Origin: an uncultured Geobacter sp.
GTDB taxonomy: Bacteria; Desulfobacterota; Desulfuromonadia; Geobacterales; Geobacteraceae
Assembly: GCA_903925075.1 (NCBI GenBank)
Contig: CAIYDQ010000136.1
Span: forward strand, 24,215 to 88,214
DNA: 64,000 nt
Direction: 5' to 3'
The notes beneath the pieces are model-generated. The model made no database searches, had not been told where the DNA came from, and saw nothing but the letters and a program-made list of their open reading frames with translations. Below, in pieces: positions 46,974-58,965 of the stretch (positions are counted from its first letter, which is position 1; the number at the start of each line of letters is the position of its first letter). A program made the position numbers and the translations under genes.

Positions 46974-48551
46974 TTACTCGCTCAAAATCGCCGGGTTGAT
47001 CTCGATCTTGGCCTTTGCCTTCAGCTCTTTGAGCCAGGCGTCCTGCGCCTCCTGCTGCTTTTTCGGCAAGAGGCTCTGTCTGATCTTCTCCTTCTCGGTG
47101 GCAAGCGCCGTGGTCGGTGCTTCGCTGCGCGACTTCAGCTTCACCGCGTACCAGCGCTCTCCGACCTTGACCGCCTTCTTGGCCACCGGATCCGCCGGGG
47201 TCAGGGTGAAGGCCAGGTCCATGAGCTCGGCGGAGGCGCCGATCACCGGGACGGCGCCGGTCGCCGAGTAGCCGAAGCTGCCGGTCTCCTTGAGCGCCGC
47301 CGTCCCTTTGGCCAACTGGGGGAGCGCCTCTTCGGCCTTTTTCTTGGCAAGCTCGGCCGCCTTCACGGTCAGCACCTTCTGCTCGACCGCGCCCCTGATC
47401 TGGGCCAGCGGCGGCACCACCGCCGGTTTCCTCTCGGCGACCTTCAAGAGGTAGATCCCCTTGGCCGTTTCCACCGGGCCTCCCAACTCGCCCTGCTTCA
47501 AGGTGAAGGCGCGGGTAAGGAGCTCTTTCTCGCCGGCGAGGTCAGCCGCCGGGGACTGTTCGGTGAAGAGCGGACTCTTCTGCACCTTGCCGCCGATGGC
47601 CGCCGCGGCGGCGTTGAGGTCGCCCTGAGCACGGAACTTGTTGACCGCGTCGGCCGCCTGCTCGTAGGCTTCCTTTGCCGCCTTCTGCTTCAGGGCGTCG
47701 GCGGTCGCCTTCTCCTTTACCTCGGCGAAGGGGAGTATACCGCCCTTGCCCTGGTAACGGTCGATGTTCTTCTGGTAGTAGGTCTGCGCCTCTTCCGGGG
47801 TCACGCTCAGTTTGGAGGCGAACTGGGCCGGGCTCACCAGCGCGTATTCGATGCTGATCTGCTCCGGCGTCTTGAATTCGGCCTGGTGATCCTGCAGATA
47901 GGAGGTCAGGTCCTGATCGGTGAGCTTGATGCTCCCGCGCACCTCGGCCGCGGAGAAGGAGACGAATTCCAGGTTGACCTTGTCATTTTGCTTCTTGAAG
48001 GCCTGCAACACCTCCTGATCGGAAACCTTGGCTTCGTCCTTCACCTTGTTGCGCGCCTTTTGCACCAGGAGATCTTCCTCCTGCGCCTGCTCGAAGTCGG
48101 CCGGCGTCATTCTGTTCATCTTCAGGGTCTGCTGGTATTGATTGAAGTCGAAGGTGCCGTCTTTTTGGAAGGCGGGCACCTTGGCGATCTCGGCCGCCAC
48201 CTCGTCCTTGGTGACCTTGATCCCCTGCCGCTTGGCCTCCTTGCGGATCAGCAGGTTGTCGATCAGGCCGTCGATGGTCAACTTCTTGATCCCCATGGCC
48301 TTTTCCAGCTCGGGCGAGAGCGAGCGGCCGTAGATCTGCTCGTAGACGGAGCGCGTGCGGTAGTAGCTTTTCTGGTAATCGTCGAGGCTGATCTTGGTCC
48401 CGTCCACCATGGCCGCGAAGCCGCTCGGGCCGCTGGTCTTGTCGCCCCTGCCCCAGACCAGGAAGATGGTCCCTATGAAAGAAAGTACGATGATGCCGAA
48501 GACTATCTTGATCAAGATCGATTGTTTGTACTTCCTCATTATGCCAAGCAT
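46974..48551 (-). CDS. PpiD/SurA-like membrane-anchored peptidylprolyl isomerase
   Basis: N-terminal MRKYKQSILIKIVFGIIVLSFIGTIFLVWGRG; SurA_N-like and parvulin-type regions; SD before ATG 48551. Confidence 0.88.
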   Translation of the reverse strand: MLGIMRKYKQSILIKIVFGIIVLSFIGTIFLVWGRGDKTSGPSGFAAMVDGTKISLDDYQKSYYRTRSVYEQIYGRSLSPELEKAMGIKKLTIDGLIDNLLIRKEAKRQGIKVTKDEVAAEIAKVPAFQKDGTFDFNQYQQTLKMNRMTPADFEQAQEEDLLVQKARNKVKDEAKVSDQEVLQAFKKQNDKVNLEFVSFSAAEVRGSIKLTDQDLTSYLQDHQAEFKTPEQISIEYALVSPAQFASKLSVTPEEAQTYYQKNIDRYQGKGGILPFAEVKEKATADALKQKAAKEAYEQAADAVNKFRAQGDLNAAAAAIGGKVQKSPLFTEQSPAADLAGEKELLTRAFTLKQGELGGPVETAKGIYLLKVAERKPAVVPPLAQIRGAVEQKVLTVKAAELAKKKAEEALPQLAKGTAALKETGSFGYSATGAVPVIGASAELMDLAFTLTPADPVAKKAVKVGERWYAVKLKSRSEAPTTALATEKEKIRQSLLPKKQQEAQDAWLKELKAKAKIEINPAILSE

Positions 48552-48703
48552 TACGTTTCGACTCCTTTGTACGACAAGTATGGATGATGCTTCTAAGGAA
48601 GGATTGCGAATTCTAATATACTTTGCCGGCAAAAGCAACAGTAGAATGAAGGCGCCATTCCCCCCTGTTGAATAGATGCAATGGCAATCTTGGGGTTTTC
48701 TTG

Positions 48704-48732
48704 TTGCAAGGGTGCGGACCTTTTGCTATATT
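48704..48732 (+). promoter_or_regulatory. Sigma70 promoter TTGCAA-N17-TATATT upstream of mreB
   Basis: Spacing 17; about 50 bp upstream of start. Confidence 0.6.
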
Positions 48733-48768
48733 TAGCGCTTTGCTGGGAGGGTGCGACCCGCGGCATAA

Positions 48769-49827
<1,059 letters not shown>

Positions 49828-49900
49828 GCGCGCCGGCGGCAACCGGGGCCGCATGAGCTCTTCCGCCGGCATGCGCCCCCGGCAGCCCCAAGGAACCACC

Positions 49901-50923
49901 ATGACCGATGCTACCATCGACGTCGTCATTCCCGTCTGGAACAGACCCAACGACACCCGCAGCTGCCTGGTCAATCTGATCGACACCACCCCCGCTGCGC
50001 GCTTCATCATGTTCGACTCCGGCTCCGACCGCGAGACCGAAAAGCTTCTGCAGGAGTTCGCCGACGGCCTCGACGAGCGGGCGCTGCTCATGCGCGAGGA
50101 CCGGAACGTCGGCTTCGTTGCCGGGGCCAACCGCGGTTTCAGCCGCTCGGAGGCCCCCTATCTCGCCTTGGTGCGCAACACCACCCAAGTCCGCGCCGGC
50201 TGGCTGCAGCCGCTTTTGAGCTTCGCCTTGGCGCACCCGGAGGCGGGCATACTGCTCCCCTGCCTTTCTCCCGGCACGCCCGAGTGCCGCGGTCCCCGCG
50301 AGGTTTCCGCCGCCTCCTTCGCCGCCATGGTGATCACCCGGCCGCTCTATCTGGCGATCGGCGGCTTCGACGAGGGGATGGACGGGGGGCTTTGGTGCCT
50401 GAGGGATTACACCCGCCGCGCCTGCGCCAAGGGGTTTCTCAGCTTCCAGGTCCCCGGACCCGCGCTGAGCGTGCAGGAAGAAGCGCAACTGGGCTCGCTC
50501 AAGCGGCGCCAGGAGAACCTGCAACGCACCCGGGCGCTGTTCAAGGAGCGCTGGGGCGAGGGGGGCGATTACCTGCTGCACGTCCCCAAGGGGGTCGATC
50601 TGGAGCTTTTGCGGCAGAAACTCGTCTGCCTGCTGCCGGGGGCCAGGCGCGGCGACAGCTATCAACTGCTGCTGCCGGCGGCGCTTTACAAGTCCGCGCT
50701 GCAGGCGGGGCTGGACCTCTGCCACGAGAACATCGGCCTGGTGCCGCTGCCGCGCCTGGCCGGAGACGGGGGGAGAAGGCGGGTATTCGAGCGCGTCGCC
50801 GCCGAGCATCCCGGCGCTCTCAGCGTGGCCGCCATCGACGGCATCCCTTTCCCCTGGAGCGACAGCTACCTCACCTTTACCCAGCTTTCCGAGAAGATCC
50901 GGCTTGGCTGCCTTTGCGCTTAA
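49901..50923 (+). CDS. Family 2-like glycosyltransferase
   Basis: [24 protein letters not shown]...[23 protein letters not shown]. Confidence 0.85.
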   Translation: MTDATIDVVIPVWNRPNDTRSCLVNLIDTTPAARFIMFDSGSDRETEKLLQEFADGLDERALLMREDRNVGFVAGANRGFSRSEAPYLALVRNTTQVRAGWLQPLLSFALAHPEAGILLPCLSPGTPECRGPREVSAASFAAMVITRPLYLAIGGFDEGMDGGLWCLRDYTRRACAKGFLSFQVPGPALSVQEEAQLGSLKRRQENLQRTRALFKERWGEGGDYLLHVPKGVDLELLRQKLVCLLPGARRGDSYQLLLPAALYKSALQAGLDLCHENIGLVPLPRLAGDGGRRRVFERVAAEHPGALSVAAIDGIPFPWSDSYLTFTQLSEKIRLGCLCA

Positions 50924-50939
50924 TTTCCCAGGAGGTTTG

Positions 50940-51518
50940 ATGAGAGAAGAGATCAGTGCGCAGATATGGAGCCACTGCCAGGTGATGGCGGATCTCGACC
51001 GGGAGCTGACCCCGGCGATAGAGAGCGCCGTAACCCTCCTGGCGGCCGCCTTTGCCGACGGCAAGAAATTGCTGGTGATGGGCAACGGCGGCTCGGCGGC
51101 CGACGCCCAGCACTTCGCCGCCGAGATCGTCGGCCGCTTCAAGCTGGAGCGGCGCGCGCTGCCCGCCATCGCCCTCACCACGGACAGCTCGATCCTGACC
51201 GCCGTCGGCAACGATTACGGCTTCGACAGCATCTTCTCGCGCCAGGTCGAGGCGCACGCCGCGGCCGGCGACGTGGTGGTGGGCATCTCCACCAGCGGCA
51301 ATTCGCCCAACGTGCAGGCCGCGCTGGCCGCCGCCGCCGCGCTCGGCTGCCGCACCGTGGCGCTCTTGGGCCGCGACGGCGGCAGCATCAAGGAGCTGGC
51401 CGAGCTCCCGTTGGTGGTGCCGAGCTTCGACACGCCGCGCATCCAGGAAGGGCACATCGCCATCATCCACATCGTCTGCGACCTCTTGGAGAAGACGCTC
51501 TTCTCCCCGGCCGCGTAA
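50940..51518 (+). CDS. gmhA: Phosphoheptose isomerase (SIS domain)
   Basis: [56 protein letters not shown]. Confidence 0.95.
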   Translation: MREEISAQIWSHCQVMADLDRELTPAIESAVTLLAAAFADGKKLLVMGNGGSAADAQHFAAEIVGRFKLERRALPAIALTTDSSILTAVGNDYGFDSIFSRQVEAHAAAGDVVVGISTSGNSPNVQAALAAAAALGCRTVALLGRDGGSIKELAELPLVVPSFDTPRIQEGHIAIIHIVCDLLEKTLFSPAA

Positions 51519-51539
51519 CTCTGCAAGGAGACCCGGGAC

Positions 51540-52106
51540 ATGGGCAAGCGTAAGGCCGTATTCCTCGACCGGGACGGCACCATCAACGTCGAGGTGCAGT
51601 ACCTGAACGCGGTGGCCGATTTCCAATTCATCCCGGGGGTTCCCCGGGCCCTGCAGCGCCTGAAAGAGGCCGGCTTCCTGCTGGTGGTGGTCACCAACCA
51701 GTCGGGGATCGGCCGCGGCTACTACGACGAAGCGGCGCTTGAGGCTGTCCACGAGCATATGCACGCCGAGCTGGCGCAAGCCGGCGCCGCCATCGACGCC
51801 TGCTACTTCTGTCCGCACCACCCGGAACATGCGCTGGGCGACTACCGGCAGGAGTGCGCTTGCCGAAAACCTCTGCCGGGGATGCTGCAGCAGGCGGCCC
51901 TGGATCTGGACATCGACCTGGCCGCCTCTTTCATGGTCGGCGATAAGCTTGCCGACGTCGAGGCCGGCATCAACGCCGGCTGCACCCCGCTCATGGTCCT
52001 CACCGGCTACGGCAGCGCCCATCTGCCGCGCTGTCCGGCCGGGGTGCAGGTCTGTCCCGATCTTCCCGCCGCAGTCGAAGCGATCCTGGCGCTGGCCGGC
52101 CTTTAG
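51540..52106 (+). CDS. gmhB: D-glycero-D-manno-heptose 1,7-bisphosphate phosphatase
   Basis: AVFLDRDGTINVEVQYLN; VVVTNQSGIGRGYYDE; CRKPLPGML; MVGDKLADVEAGINAGC. Confidence 0.95.
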   Translation: MGKRKAVFLDRDGTINVEVQYLNAVADFQFIPGVPRALQRLKEAGFLLVVVTNQSGIGRGYYDEAALEAVHEHMHAELAQAGAAIDACYFCPHHPEHALGDYRQECACRKPLPGMLQQAALDLDIDLAASFMVGDKLADVEAGINAGCTPLMVLTGYGSAHLPRCPAGVQVCPDLPAAVEAILALAGL

Positions 52107-52134
52107 CGATCCCATCCGATTCAAGGAGCGATTC

Positions 52135-54375
52135 ATGGAGCCCTTCCACCAGATATTCCCCGATGCCCCCGATCCCGTGCAGACGCTCACCTTGCCGAAA
52201 AAAACCGGGACCATTCCCAAGGGAACCTACGGTTTCATCGAGTGCTATTGCACCGATCCCGGCTGCGACTGCCGTCGCGTGCTGGTGCTGGTGCTCGACC
52301 TGAAGATGAAACAAAAGGCCGCCATCTCCTTCGGCTTCGACCAAACCGGTCCCATGGACGGACCCTATCTGGAGCATATGAGGCCCCAACCGGGCTATGC
52401 CCCGGAATTGCTGGACCTTTTCGTGGAGGCGCTCAACGACGGCCCGCAGTGGCCGGAGCGCATCTATCGGCAGTATCGGGCCGTGCGCGAAATGGCGGAC
52501 GGAAAAGCCTATCGGGGCAAGGCCTTTCCCAAGCCGGGAAAGCTCGTCTATCGCGCCTCGCCCGCTCCCGAGCTGGACGCCTTGCTGGCGGAGTCGCTCG
52601 CCGGGCTGATCGCTTCCGGGCGCCGTGAATCGGCGCCGGCGCCGCGCAAGCGAGGCGCCTCCGGCCGGCCTGCCGCCGCCAAAGGGCGCGCGCAGGGAGA
52701 GTCCGCCGGCGCCGCGGCGCAGGGGATGGCCTTGTTGCTGAAGCGCTACCTCAAGCTGGGGAACTCCCTGTCGGGCGGGGAGCACGCGGCGTTGCAGGAC
52801 GATCTCCGGCAGTGCCTGCAGGGGAACGAATTGGCGGGCGAGGAACTGGCTGCGCTCCTGCCGGCGCTCTGCCAGCAATCGCCGGAGGACGACGAGCGCA
52901 TCGACGCGGCCCTGCGGCTGCTGTTCGACACCCTGGATACCCTGCGCCTCGACCTGGAGCGCCGCCGTCCCGCCGCCCAGCGGCAGATGGAAAGGTTGCA
53001 GGGCGCGCTGGCGAGGCACGTCTTTCTGGAGAACGAGGACCTGGACCTGTGCGCCGCGGTCTCCCACATCCTCTTGCAGAGCCGGGTCGAGATCCTCCCC
53101 GTGCTGCGGGAGGCCAACAGCCGGATGATGAGGGCCGGCGCCGCCAGAGCCGATTTGCAGGACGAGCCGGGCGAGGAGATGATGGCCGGCATCGCCAGAA
53201 GCCTGGAATCGATGGGATTGGACTCTCCCTTCGAAGGGGTGGAGGCGCTCTTGCAACTGTTCGCGCTCAACGAGCCGGAGGTGCAGACGGCGCTGATAGC
53301 GGAGATGCTCGGGGCGGAAAACCCTCTGTTGCGGGAGATCTCGGCGCTGATGCTCTTTCATCCCGACGCCGAGGTGCGCCTGGGCGTGTCGCGGCTGCTG
53401 CCGGGACTGGAAGGAAGCAGCATCGCACCGGCGACCCTCAGACGGCTGATCGTTTCCCGCAACTGGTTTCCCGAAGAGATCAGAAAGAACGTCGATCAAG
53501 CGATCACCGCCGCCCGCAAGGCGCGGGTCGAGTGCGCCCCGCTTGTGAAAGCCGCCGCTGTGACCGTGCACGGCTCCGGCATCGACGGCACCGGCGCCCA
53601 GTCCTTTCAAGTCATCGTGCCCGACGGCAAGGGCTTCCTCAGTTGCTCGATCCTCCTCAAGCAGGGGGTGGGGGTGACCGATGCCTTCGTGGTGCCGCTG
53701 GCCAACAAGCGCGAGCTGAACGGTTTTCTCGCCATGCTGAAGGAAGAGGCGGCCTTCCTGGAGAGCACCCCGGAGCATCTCGACCTGCGGGTTTGCCAGG
53801 CGCTGGCAGATGGAGTCCGTCAGGGGAGGGCGCCCAGCTATTGGCTGGTGCGGATCGCCGAGCTGCTTGGTTGTGACCGCTGGCAGGCAGCCGGTTTCGA
53901 CCCGAGCCGGGAACTGGAGCAGTTGCGGGCGCAGATCGCCTCGCTTTTCCCGAAACTGCTGGACGAGCGCGAGCGCCTGTCCGCTCTTGAGGATTCGGCC
54001 GACTGGCAGGTGTGCGAGCCGATGTTCTCCTCCTGGTTCGAAGACGACGACCTGCTCGACCGGGAAATCAAGGCGTCGCTGGGCAAGCGCAAGACGCTCG
54101 ACCAGGGCGCCGCGGTGGAGCGGATTCGAAGCGTGGTGTTGGAAGGGCGGCGCGCCGTCTGGCTGGAGCGGCTGGTTTTGACCACCTTGCTGCTCAAATC
54201 GTCCAGAAAGGCCCCGGTGCCGTGGTACCGGCTGTTCCACGTGGCACAGGCGGTAGCCGACGCCGGCACGCCTCTCAAGGAGATCCCGTTGATGCTGGGG
54301 ATAGCGGAGCTGAGCTTCGTGGCCTACCTCGAGCGCGCCCGCAGCGACGGCTCGGCGCAGCGGGCCGCCAGTTGA
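52135..54375 (+). CDS. Large hypothetical protein with N-terminal CxCx4CxC motif and helical-repeat-like C-terminus
   Basis: GFIECYCTDPGCDCRRVLVLV; start 52135 after AAGGAGCG (the ORF track extends upstream to 51739 inside gmhB). Confidence 0.75.
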   Translation: MEPFHQIFPDAPDPVQTLTLPKKTGTIPKGTYGFIECYCTDPGCDCRRVLVLVLDLKMKQKAAISFGFDQTGPMDGPYLEHMRPQPGYAPELLDLFVEALNDGPQWPERIYRQYRAVREMADGKAYRGKAFPKPGKLVYRASPAPELDALLAESLAGLIASGRRESAPAPRKRGASGRPAAAKGRAQGESAGAAAQGMALLLKRYLKLGNSLSGGEHAALQDDLRQCLQGNELAGEELAALLPALCQQSPEDDERIDAALRLLFDTLDTLRLDLERRRPAAQRQMERLQGALARHVFLENEDLDLCAAVSHILLQSRVEILPVLREANSRMMRAGAARADLQDEPGEEMMAGIARSLESMGLDSPFEGVEALLQLFALNEPEVQTALIAEMLGAENPLLREISALMLFHPDAEVRLGVSRLLPGLEGSSIAPATLRRLIVSRNWFPEEIRKNVDQAITAARKARVECAPLVKAAAVTVHGSGIDGTGAQSFQVIVPDGKGFLSCSILLKQGVGVTDAFVVPLANKRELNGFLAMLKEEAAFLESTPEHLDLRVCQALADGVRQGRAPSYWLVRIAELLGCDRWQAAGFDPSRELEQLRAQIASLFPKLLDERERLSALEDSADWQVCEPMFSSWFEDDDLLDREIKASLGKRKTLDQGAAVERIRSVVLEGRRAVWLERLVLTTLLLKSSRKAPVPWYRLFHVAQAVADAGTPLKEIPLMLGIAELSFVAYLERARSDGSAQRAAS

Positions 54376-55127
54376 TCGATCTTTCCCCGGCGGTTTTGGC
54401 GGTGCTGTTCGTTGCCGGAGCGCTCGCCGGTTTGATCGACGCCATAGCCGGCGGCGGGGGGCTGATCACCGTGCCGGTGCTGTTGGGCGTAGGTTTGCCG
54501 CCGCAATTCGCCCTGGGGACCAACAAGCTCCAGTCAACCTTCGGCTCGGCCAGCGCCATGTTCCATTTCGTGCGGGCCGGCGCCGTCGATCTGCGCCAGG
54601 CGCTGGCCGGGATCTGCTGGACCGCCGTCGGGGCTGGCATCGGCGCCTTCACGGTGCAGCAGATAGATCCCGGCTTTTTGAAGCGCTGCATCCCCTTCTT
54701 GCTCCTTGCCATTCTCTGCTACACCATCTTCACTCCCAAACTTGGCGCCGAAGAGGCGCGCCCGCGCCTGCCGAAAGCGGTTTTCTACGCCGTATTCGGC
54801 CTGCTGCTCGGTTTTTACGACGGCTTTCTGGGGCCCGGCACCGGCTCCTTCTGGGTGCTGGCGCTGATGCTCGGGCTGGGCTTCGACATGCGCAAGGGGA
54901 CCGGCTACACCAAGGTTTTCAACTTCGTCAGTAACGCCGTTTCGCTGGCGGTCTTCCTGGCGGGAGGGCATGTGCTGCTCTGGGCGGGGCTGGTCATGGG
55001 GGCGGGGCAGGCGCTCGGTGCCCGGGCGGGCGCGCGGCTGGTGATCCGCAAGGGGACGCGGTTCATCCGCCCGGTCTTCATCTGCTCGGTGCTGGCCGTG
55101 ACCGCGAAGCTGTTCTACGACCGGTAA
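54372..55127 (+). CDS. TSUP/TauE-SafE family permease
   Basis: GLIDAIAGGGGLITVPVLLGVGLPPQFALGTNKLQSTFGS; YDGFLGPGTGSFW; TTG start overlapping upstream stop. Confidence 0.9.
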   Translation: MIDLSPAVLAVLFVAGALAGLIDAIAGGGGLITVPVLLGVGLPPQFALGTNKLQSTFGSASAMFHFVRAGAVDLRQALAGICWTAVGAGIGAFTVQQIDPGFLKRCIPFLLLAILCYTIFTPKLGAEEARPRLPKAVFYAVFGLLLGFYDGFLGPGTGSFWVLALMLGLGFDMRKGTGYTKVFNFVSNAVSLAVFLAGGHVLLWAGLVMGAGQALGARAGARLVIRKGTRFIRPVFICSVLAVTAKLFYDR

Positions 55128-55141
55128 AGATCTTTTTCGAC

Positions 55142-55165
55142 TTGCTCGGATTTTCTCCGTGGCAA
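55142..55165. repeat. Dispersed repeat copy TTGCTCGGATTTTCTCCGTGGCAA
   Basis: Same sequence as 57527-57550 and reverse complement of 14795-14815-type copies. Confidence 0.7.
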
Positions 55166-55369
55166 GGGTCTTGGTTTCATCCCTCCAGTCTTGCCCCATT
55201 CAGCTTCCGCAGCTTCCGTAACAGCCGCTTCCTCCGCCAAGAGTCCTTCCGACGAACCACAGCTCCAAAAAAAAATGCGCATGCCTGCGAGCAAAAAAAG
55301 TTGCTTTCAGTAAAAGGGTGTTATAATGCAGAGTTGTTAATTAATAACACTTTAAAAAAGGAGTCTGGT

Positions 55370-55810
55370 ATGAAGAAAATGGTACTGTCGGTGGCCGCCC
55401 TGGTGCTTCTGTCGTGCGTGACTGCATTCGCCTCCGGCAAAGAAGAAGCCGTCACCCTGGTCAAAAAGGCCGTAGCGCATGTCAAAGCCGCCGGCAAGGA
55501 AAAAGCCCTGTCCGATCTGAATGCCAAGGGGAGTTTCGTGAAGGGAGAACTCTACGTGTTCGCCTACGATCTGAACGGAGTGATCATCGCTCACCCGATG
55601 AATCCCAAACTGGTCGGCAAGAACATGACCGAATTCAAGGACGCCGACGGCAAGTATTTCACCAAGGAGTTCCTCGCCACCGCCAAAGGCCCCGGAAAGG
55701 GATGGATCGACTATCGCTGGACCAACCCGGTCAGTAAAAAGATAGAAGCCAAATCGACCTACATCGAACTCGTCGGCGACATGTTCCTTGGTTGCGGCAT
55801 CTACAAATAG
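55370..55810 (+). CDS. Secreted single-Cache domain protein
   Basis: Signal peptide; [74 protein letters not shown]. Confidence 0.88.
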   Translation: MKKMVLSVAALVLLSCVTAFASGKEEAVTLVKKAVAHVKAAGKEKALSDLNAKGSFVKGELYVFAYDLNGVIIAHPMNPKLVGKNMTEFKDADGKYFTKEFLATAKGPGKGWIDYRWTNPVSKKIEAKSTYIELVGDMFLGCGIYK

Positions 55811-55836
55811 CGAGAGATTCAGGCGGCGGGGGGATT

Positions 55837-57486
55837 ATGTTGAACATCGTTGAAACCTTCAGGCTCGGGAAAAGGCTGCTCATTTCTCCATCGGTCGTGT
55901 TGGTCCTGATGATATTCTTCGCGGGGGTCTCGCTCTTCGGCCTTAACCGGCAAAAGGCGGCGATAGACGACATCTACAACACCCGTTTCAAGAACTATCA
56001 GCAGGTGGCCGACATGTACCGGCAACTCGCTTCCATTCATTCCAACATCTACAAGGCGACCACCTGGGCCGCCGCGCAGTACGATCAGGCCAAGGTGGAG
56101 GCGCTCTCCAGGGAACAGGCGCGGCAGTTGACCCTCTTGACCAAGACCTTGCAGGAATCGGTTCCGGCGAGCGCGAGCCCGGAGGCGAAAAAGTTGTACG
56201 AAAGCGCGCTGAAAAACCTGGTGGGTTACAAGAAGTACGCGGAGAATTCCCTGGAGTTTTTGACGGTGGACGTGAACACCGCCACCATGGCGGTGGCCAC
56301 GGCCGACGACAAGTTCCAGTTGATCTACAACGACTTCAAGGAATTGAACGATCTGCAAAAAGAGCAGGCGGGGCGCACCTACCGCGATTCGCTGCACGGC
56401 AGCCGGACCATGATCCTGGTCTTCATTGCGACCTTGCTGGCGGCGCTGGGCATCTCGCTGGTGGTGAGCTTTTCCATGACCCGAGCCATCATCTTTCCCA
56501 TCAAACAGACCATCGATATCCTCAACGACATCGCCCACGGGGATCTCACCCGGCGCTTGGAACTCTCCTCCGCCAATGGCGGCATCCTCGCCAAGCTCTC
56601 GCAAGGCGTCGACGCCATGACCCTTTCCTTCAGGGAAATGGTCGCCACGGTTTCGGCGTCGGCCCAGAACGTGGCGGCTGCCGCCGAACGACTGGACGAC
56701 ATCGCCAAGAGGACCGCCAGCGGCACCGGCAAGGTGGCTCGGCAAACCGGGTCGGTGGCCAGCGCTACCGAAGAGATGGCGCAAACAAGCCATGAGATCG
56801 CCAAGAGTTGCCAACTTGCGGCCAACGCGGTCCAGGAGACCAATCACGCCGCCTCGGCCGGCTCGGGGATCATGCAGGAAACCATCGCCTTGATGGACGA
56901 GATCGCCAGCCAGGTGCGGCTGTCGGCGGATTCGGTGGAAAGCCTGGGGGCAAAATCCGATCAGATCGGCGAGATCATCAACACGATCCAGGATATTGCC
57001 GATCAGACCAACCTGTTGGCGCTCAATGCCGCGATCGAGGCGGCTCGGGCGGGAGAGCAGGGGAGGGGGTTCGCCGTGGTGGCCGACGAGGTGCGCGCTC
57101 TGGCGGAAAGGACCACGAGGGCGACCAGCCAGATAACCGACGTGATCAAGTCGATTCAGAAGGAGACCGGCAGCGCGGTGGTTTTGATGGAAGCGGGAGT
57201 AGGCAAAGTCAGTAACGGCACGGAAAGGGCGGCGAAATCGGGCGAGGCCTTGAAGACGATACTGGCGCAGATAGCCGAGACTACGGCAGAGATCCACCAG
57301 ATCACCACGGCGGCCGAACAACAGACAGCCACCACCAACCAGATCTCCTGCAACATGATGGAGATCACGGGAATCATCAACGAAACGGCAAACGGCGCAA
57401 AGCTCAGCGCCGACGCCTCCTCGGAGTTGCACCGGCTTGCCAACGAGATGCAGCGATCGCTCGGCCGCTTCAAGCTCTCCTCCTGA
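55837..57486 (+). CDS. Methyl-accepting chemotaxis protein
   Basis: Two TM segments flanking a helical periplasmic region; [51 protein letters not shown]-type hairpin tip. Confidence 0.95.
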   Translation: MLNIVETFRLGKRLLISPSVVLVLMIFFAGVSLFGLNRQKAAIDDIYNTRFKNYQQVADMYRQLASIHSNIYKATTWAAAQYDQAKVEALSREQARQLTLLTKTLQESVPASASPEAKKLYESALKNLVGYKKYAENSLEFLTVDVNTATMAVATADDKFQLIYNDFKELNDLQKEQAGRTYRDSLHGSRTMILVFIATLLAALGISLVVSFSMTRAIIFPIKQTIDILNDIAHGDLTRRLELSSANGGILAKLSQGVDAMTLSFREMVATVSASAQNVAAAAERLDDIAKRTASGTGKVARQTGSVASATEEMAQTSHEIAKSCQLAANAVQETNHAASAGSGIMQETIALMDEIASQVRLSADSVESLGAKSDQIGEIINTIQDIADQTNLLALNAAIEAARAGEQGRGFAVVADEVRALAERTTRATSQITDVIKSIQKETGSAVVLMEAGVGKVSNGTERAAKSGEALKTILAQIAETTAEIHQITTAAEQQTATTNQISCNMMEITGIINETANGAKLSADASSELHRLANEMQRSLGRFKLSS

Positions 57487-57503
57487 CCGAAATGCCAAAC
57501 CAT

Positions 57504-57550
57504 TTGCCACGGAGAGAATCCGCGATTTGCTCGGATTTTCTCCGTGGCAA
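57504..57550. terminator. Inverted repeat TTGCCACGGAGAGAATCCG / CGGATTTTCTCCGTGGCAA between convergent genes; two head-to-head copies of the dispersed repeat
   Basis: 19-bp arms, one mismatch, 9-nt loop. Confidence 0.7.
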
Positions 57551-57567
57551 TGATTACGGTTTTGCCG

Positions 57568-58236
57568 TCAGATTTCCCTCATGTTGCCCGCTTCGTCCTC
57601 GCTGTGCCCGCTCATGGCTTGCAGTTCCTCTTCCAGATGGACTATCATCTCGCCTACCTGCTCCAGGTAAAGGGACGGTGGATCGACCAAGGCGCGCAGG
57701 GTCGAGTCCAGCCTTCGCGCCGCCGAAATGCTCGCCTTCAGGGGGATCAGCGGGTTCACCTCCTCCCTGAGGGCCGCGACCTCCTTGTATTTCTTCAACA
57801 CCGTGGGGTGGCTGCGCTCTTCCTCGACCACGCTCTTCCTCAGATCGTCGTACTCTTCCTCGGAGAACCCCTTCTCCTCCTTGGCCTTGCGCAACAGGTC
57901 TATGGAGCGGTAGTCGGGGAGCGGCTTCAACTCCTCGCGCGCGCTCAAGAGCTGGGGCTCCTCCTTCTCCATGAAACGGTAGGCCATGGTCAGTTTCTCG
58001 GCGGTGCCCCGCTTGATCCTGATCTCCTGGACGCAGTACTCCTCGAAGCTTTGGTAGCCCCACTCCCGGAAGCGCCCCTTGCTGCTCACCTGCAGCAACT
58101 TTTCTCCCAGCTCGACCCAGGACGATTTGAAGCGCTTTGCCTTGTCCAGCACCTCGTAGCGATCGGAACCGGGCTCCAACTGCTCCATGATGGTTTCGAT
58201 GTGCCGCTCGCTGCTGGATTTCGGTGTCTCTGGCAT
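57568..58236 (-). CDS. Conserved hypothetical, charged helical protein
   Basis: Good ORF/codon pattern; KAKRFKSSWVELGEKLLQVSSKGRFREWGYQSFEEYCVQEIRIKRGTAEKL. Confidence 0.7.
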   Translation of the reverse strand: MPETPKSSSERHIETIMEQLEPGSDRYEVLDKAKRFKSSWVELGEKLLQVSSKGRFREWGYQSFEEYCVQEIRIKRGTAEKLTMAYRFMEKEEPQLLSAREELKPLPDYRSIDLLRKAKEEKGFSEEEYDDLRKSVVEEERSHPTVLKKYKEVAALREEVNPLIPLKASISAARRLDSTLRALVDPPSLYLEQVGEMIVHLEEELQAMSGHSEDEAGNMREI

Positions 58237-58416
58237 GCCTTGTTCCTCCGTTTGCGCGGGCGCTCCGGCCGCGCTCGCCGCTATCTGGAAATTAGCAGAA
58301 TGCGGCCGGTTTTAGAAGTTTATTGTCTTGGATATCGAGGAGAATCGGGTTAAAATCTGCGGGGTCGAGCAGCCGCCGGCAGCCGGTAGCGGATGTAAAC
58401 TTTTCAGGAGGCAAAC

Positions 58417-58620
58417 ATGGAACAGCGCCTGACCGATATGGAGATGCTGATCATGCACCAGGGGCATGTCATCGAACAGTTGAACGAGGTGGTCACCGGA
58501 CACCAAAACAGCATAGACCGACTGGAGATGGAGTTGAGGGTGATCAAGGAACACCTGCTCGGCATGAACGCCTCCGACAACAGGCTTCCCGGCGAGGAGG
58601 AGCCCCCGCCGCATTACTGA
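58417..58620 (+). CDS. slyX: SlyX family protein
   Basis: MEQRLTDMEMLIMHQGHVIEQLNEVVTGHQNSIDRLEMELRVIKEHL. Confidence 0.85.
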   Translation: MEQRLTDMEMLIMHQGHVIEQLNEVVTGHQNSIDRLEMELRVIKEHLLGMNASDNRLPGEEEPPPHY

Positions 58621-58702
58621 GGTCTCGATTCCCCCCGGAGTGCGTTGCTTGTCGCCGTGAACAACAGATTGAAGAGTATTTTTTTGCAGAAGGAGTGGTC
58701 CT

Positions 58703-58915
58703 ATGGCAGTCGAGCCCGGGCGTTACCGGCACTACAAGGGAAATTTCTACCAGGTGATTGGCACCGCCCGCCACAGCGAGACCGAAGAGTCGCTGGTGGT
58801 CTATCGCCCGCTCTATGGCGAGCGCGGCTTATGGGTGAGGCCGGAGGCGATGTTCGTCGAAGAGGTGGTGGTCGACGGCCTGTCGGTGCCGCGCTTTGCC
58901 AGGTGCGAGGAATAA
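58703..58915 (+). CDS. DUF1653 family protein
   Basis: GRYRHYKGNFYQVIGTARHSETEESLVVYRPLYGERGLWVRPEAMF. Confidence 0.85.
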   Translation: MAVEPGRYRHYKGNFYQVIGTARHSETEESLVVYRPLYGERGLWVRPEAMFVEEVVVDGLSVPRFARCEE

Positions 58916-58965
58916 ACCTTACCTTTTATCCGACCGATCCGACCGATCCCTGTGCCGGCAAAACC

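Noticed and set aside
45289-47271. 660-aa plus-strand ORF opposite DUF3047/purC genes
   Set aside because: Spans two convincing minus-strand genes (purC motifs unequivocal); shadow ORF.
51739-52134. 5' extension of the 52135-54375 ORF
   Set aside because: Lies wholly within gmhB in another frame; a good SD and ATG exist at 52135.
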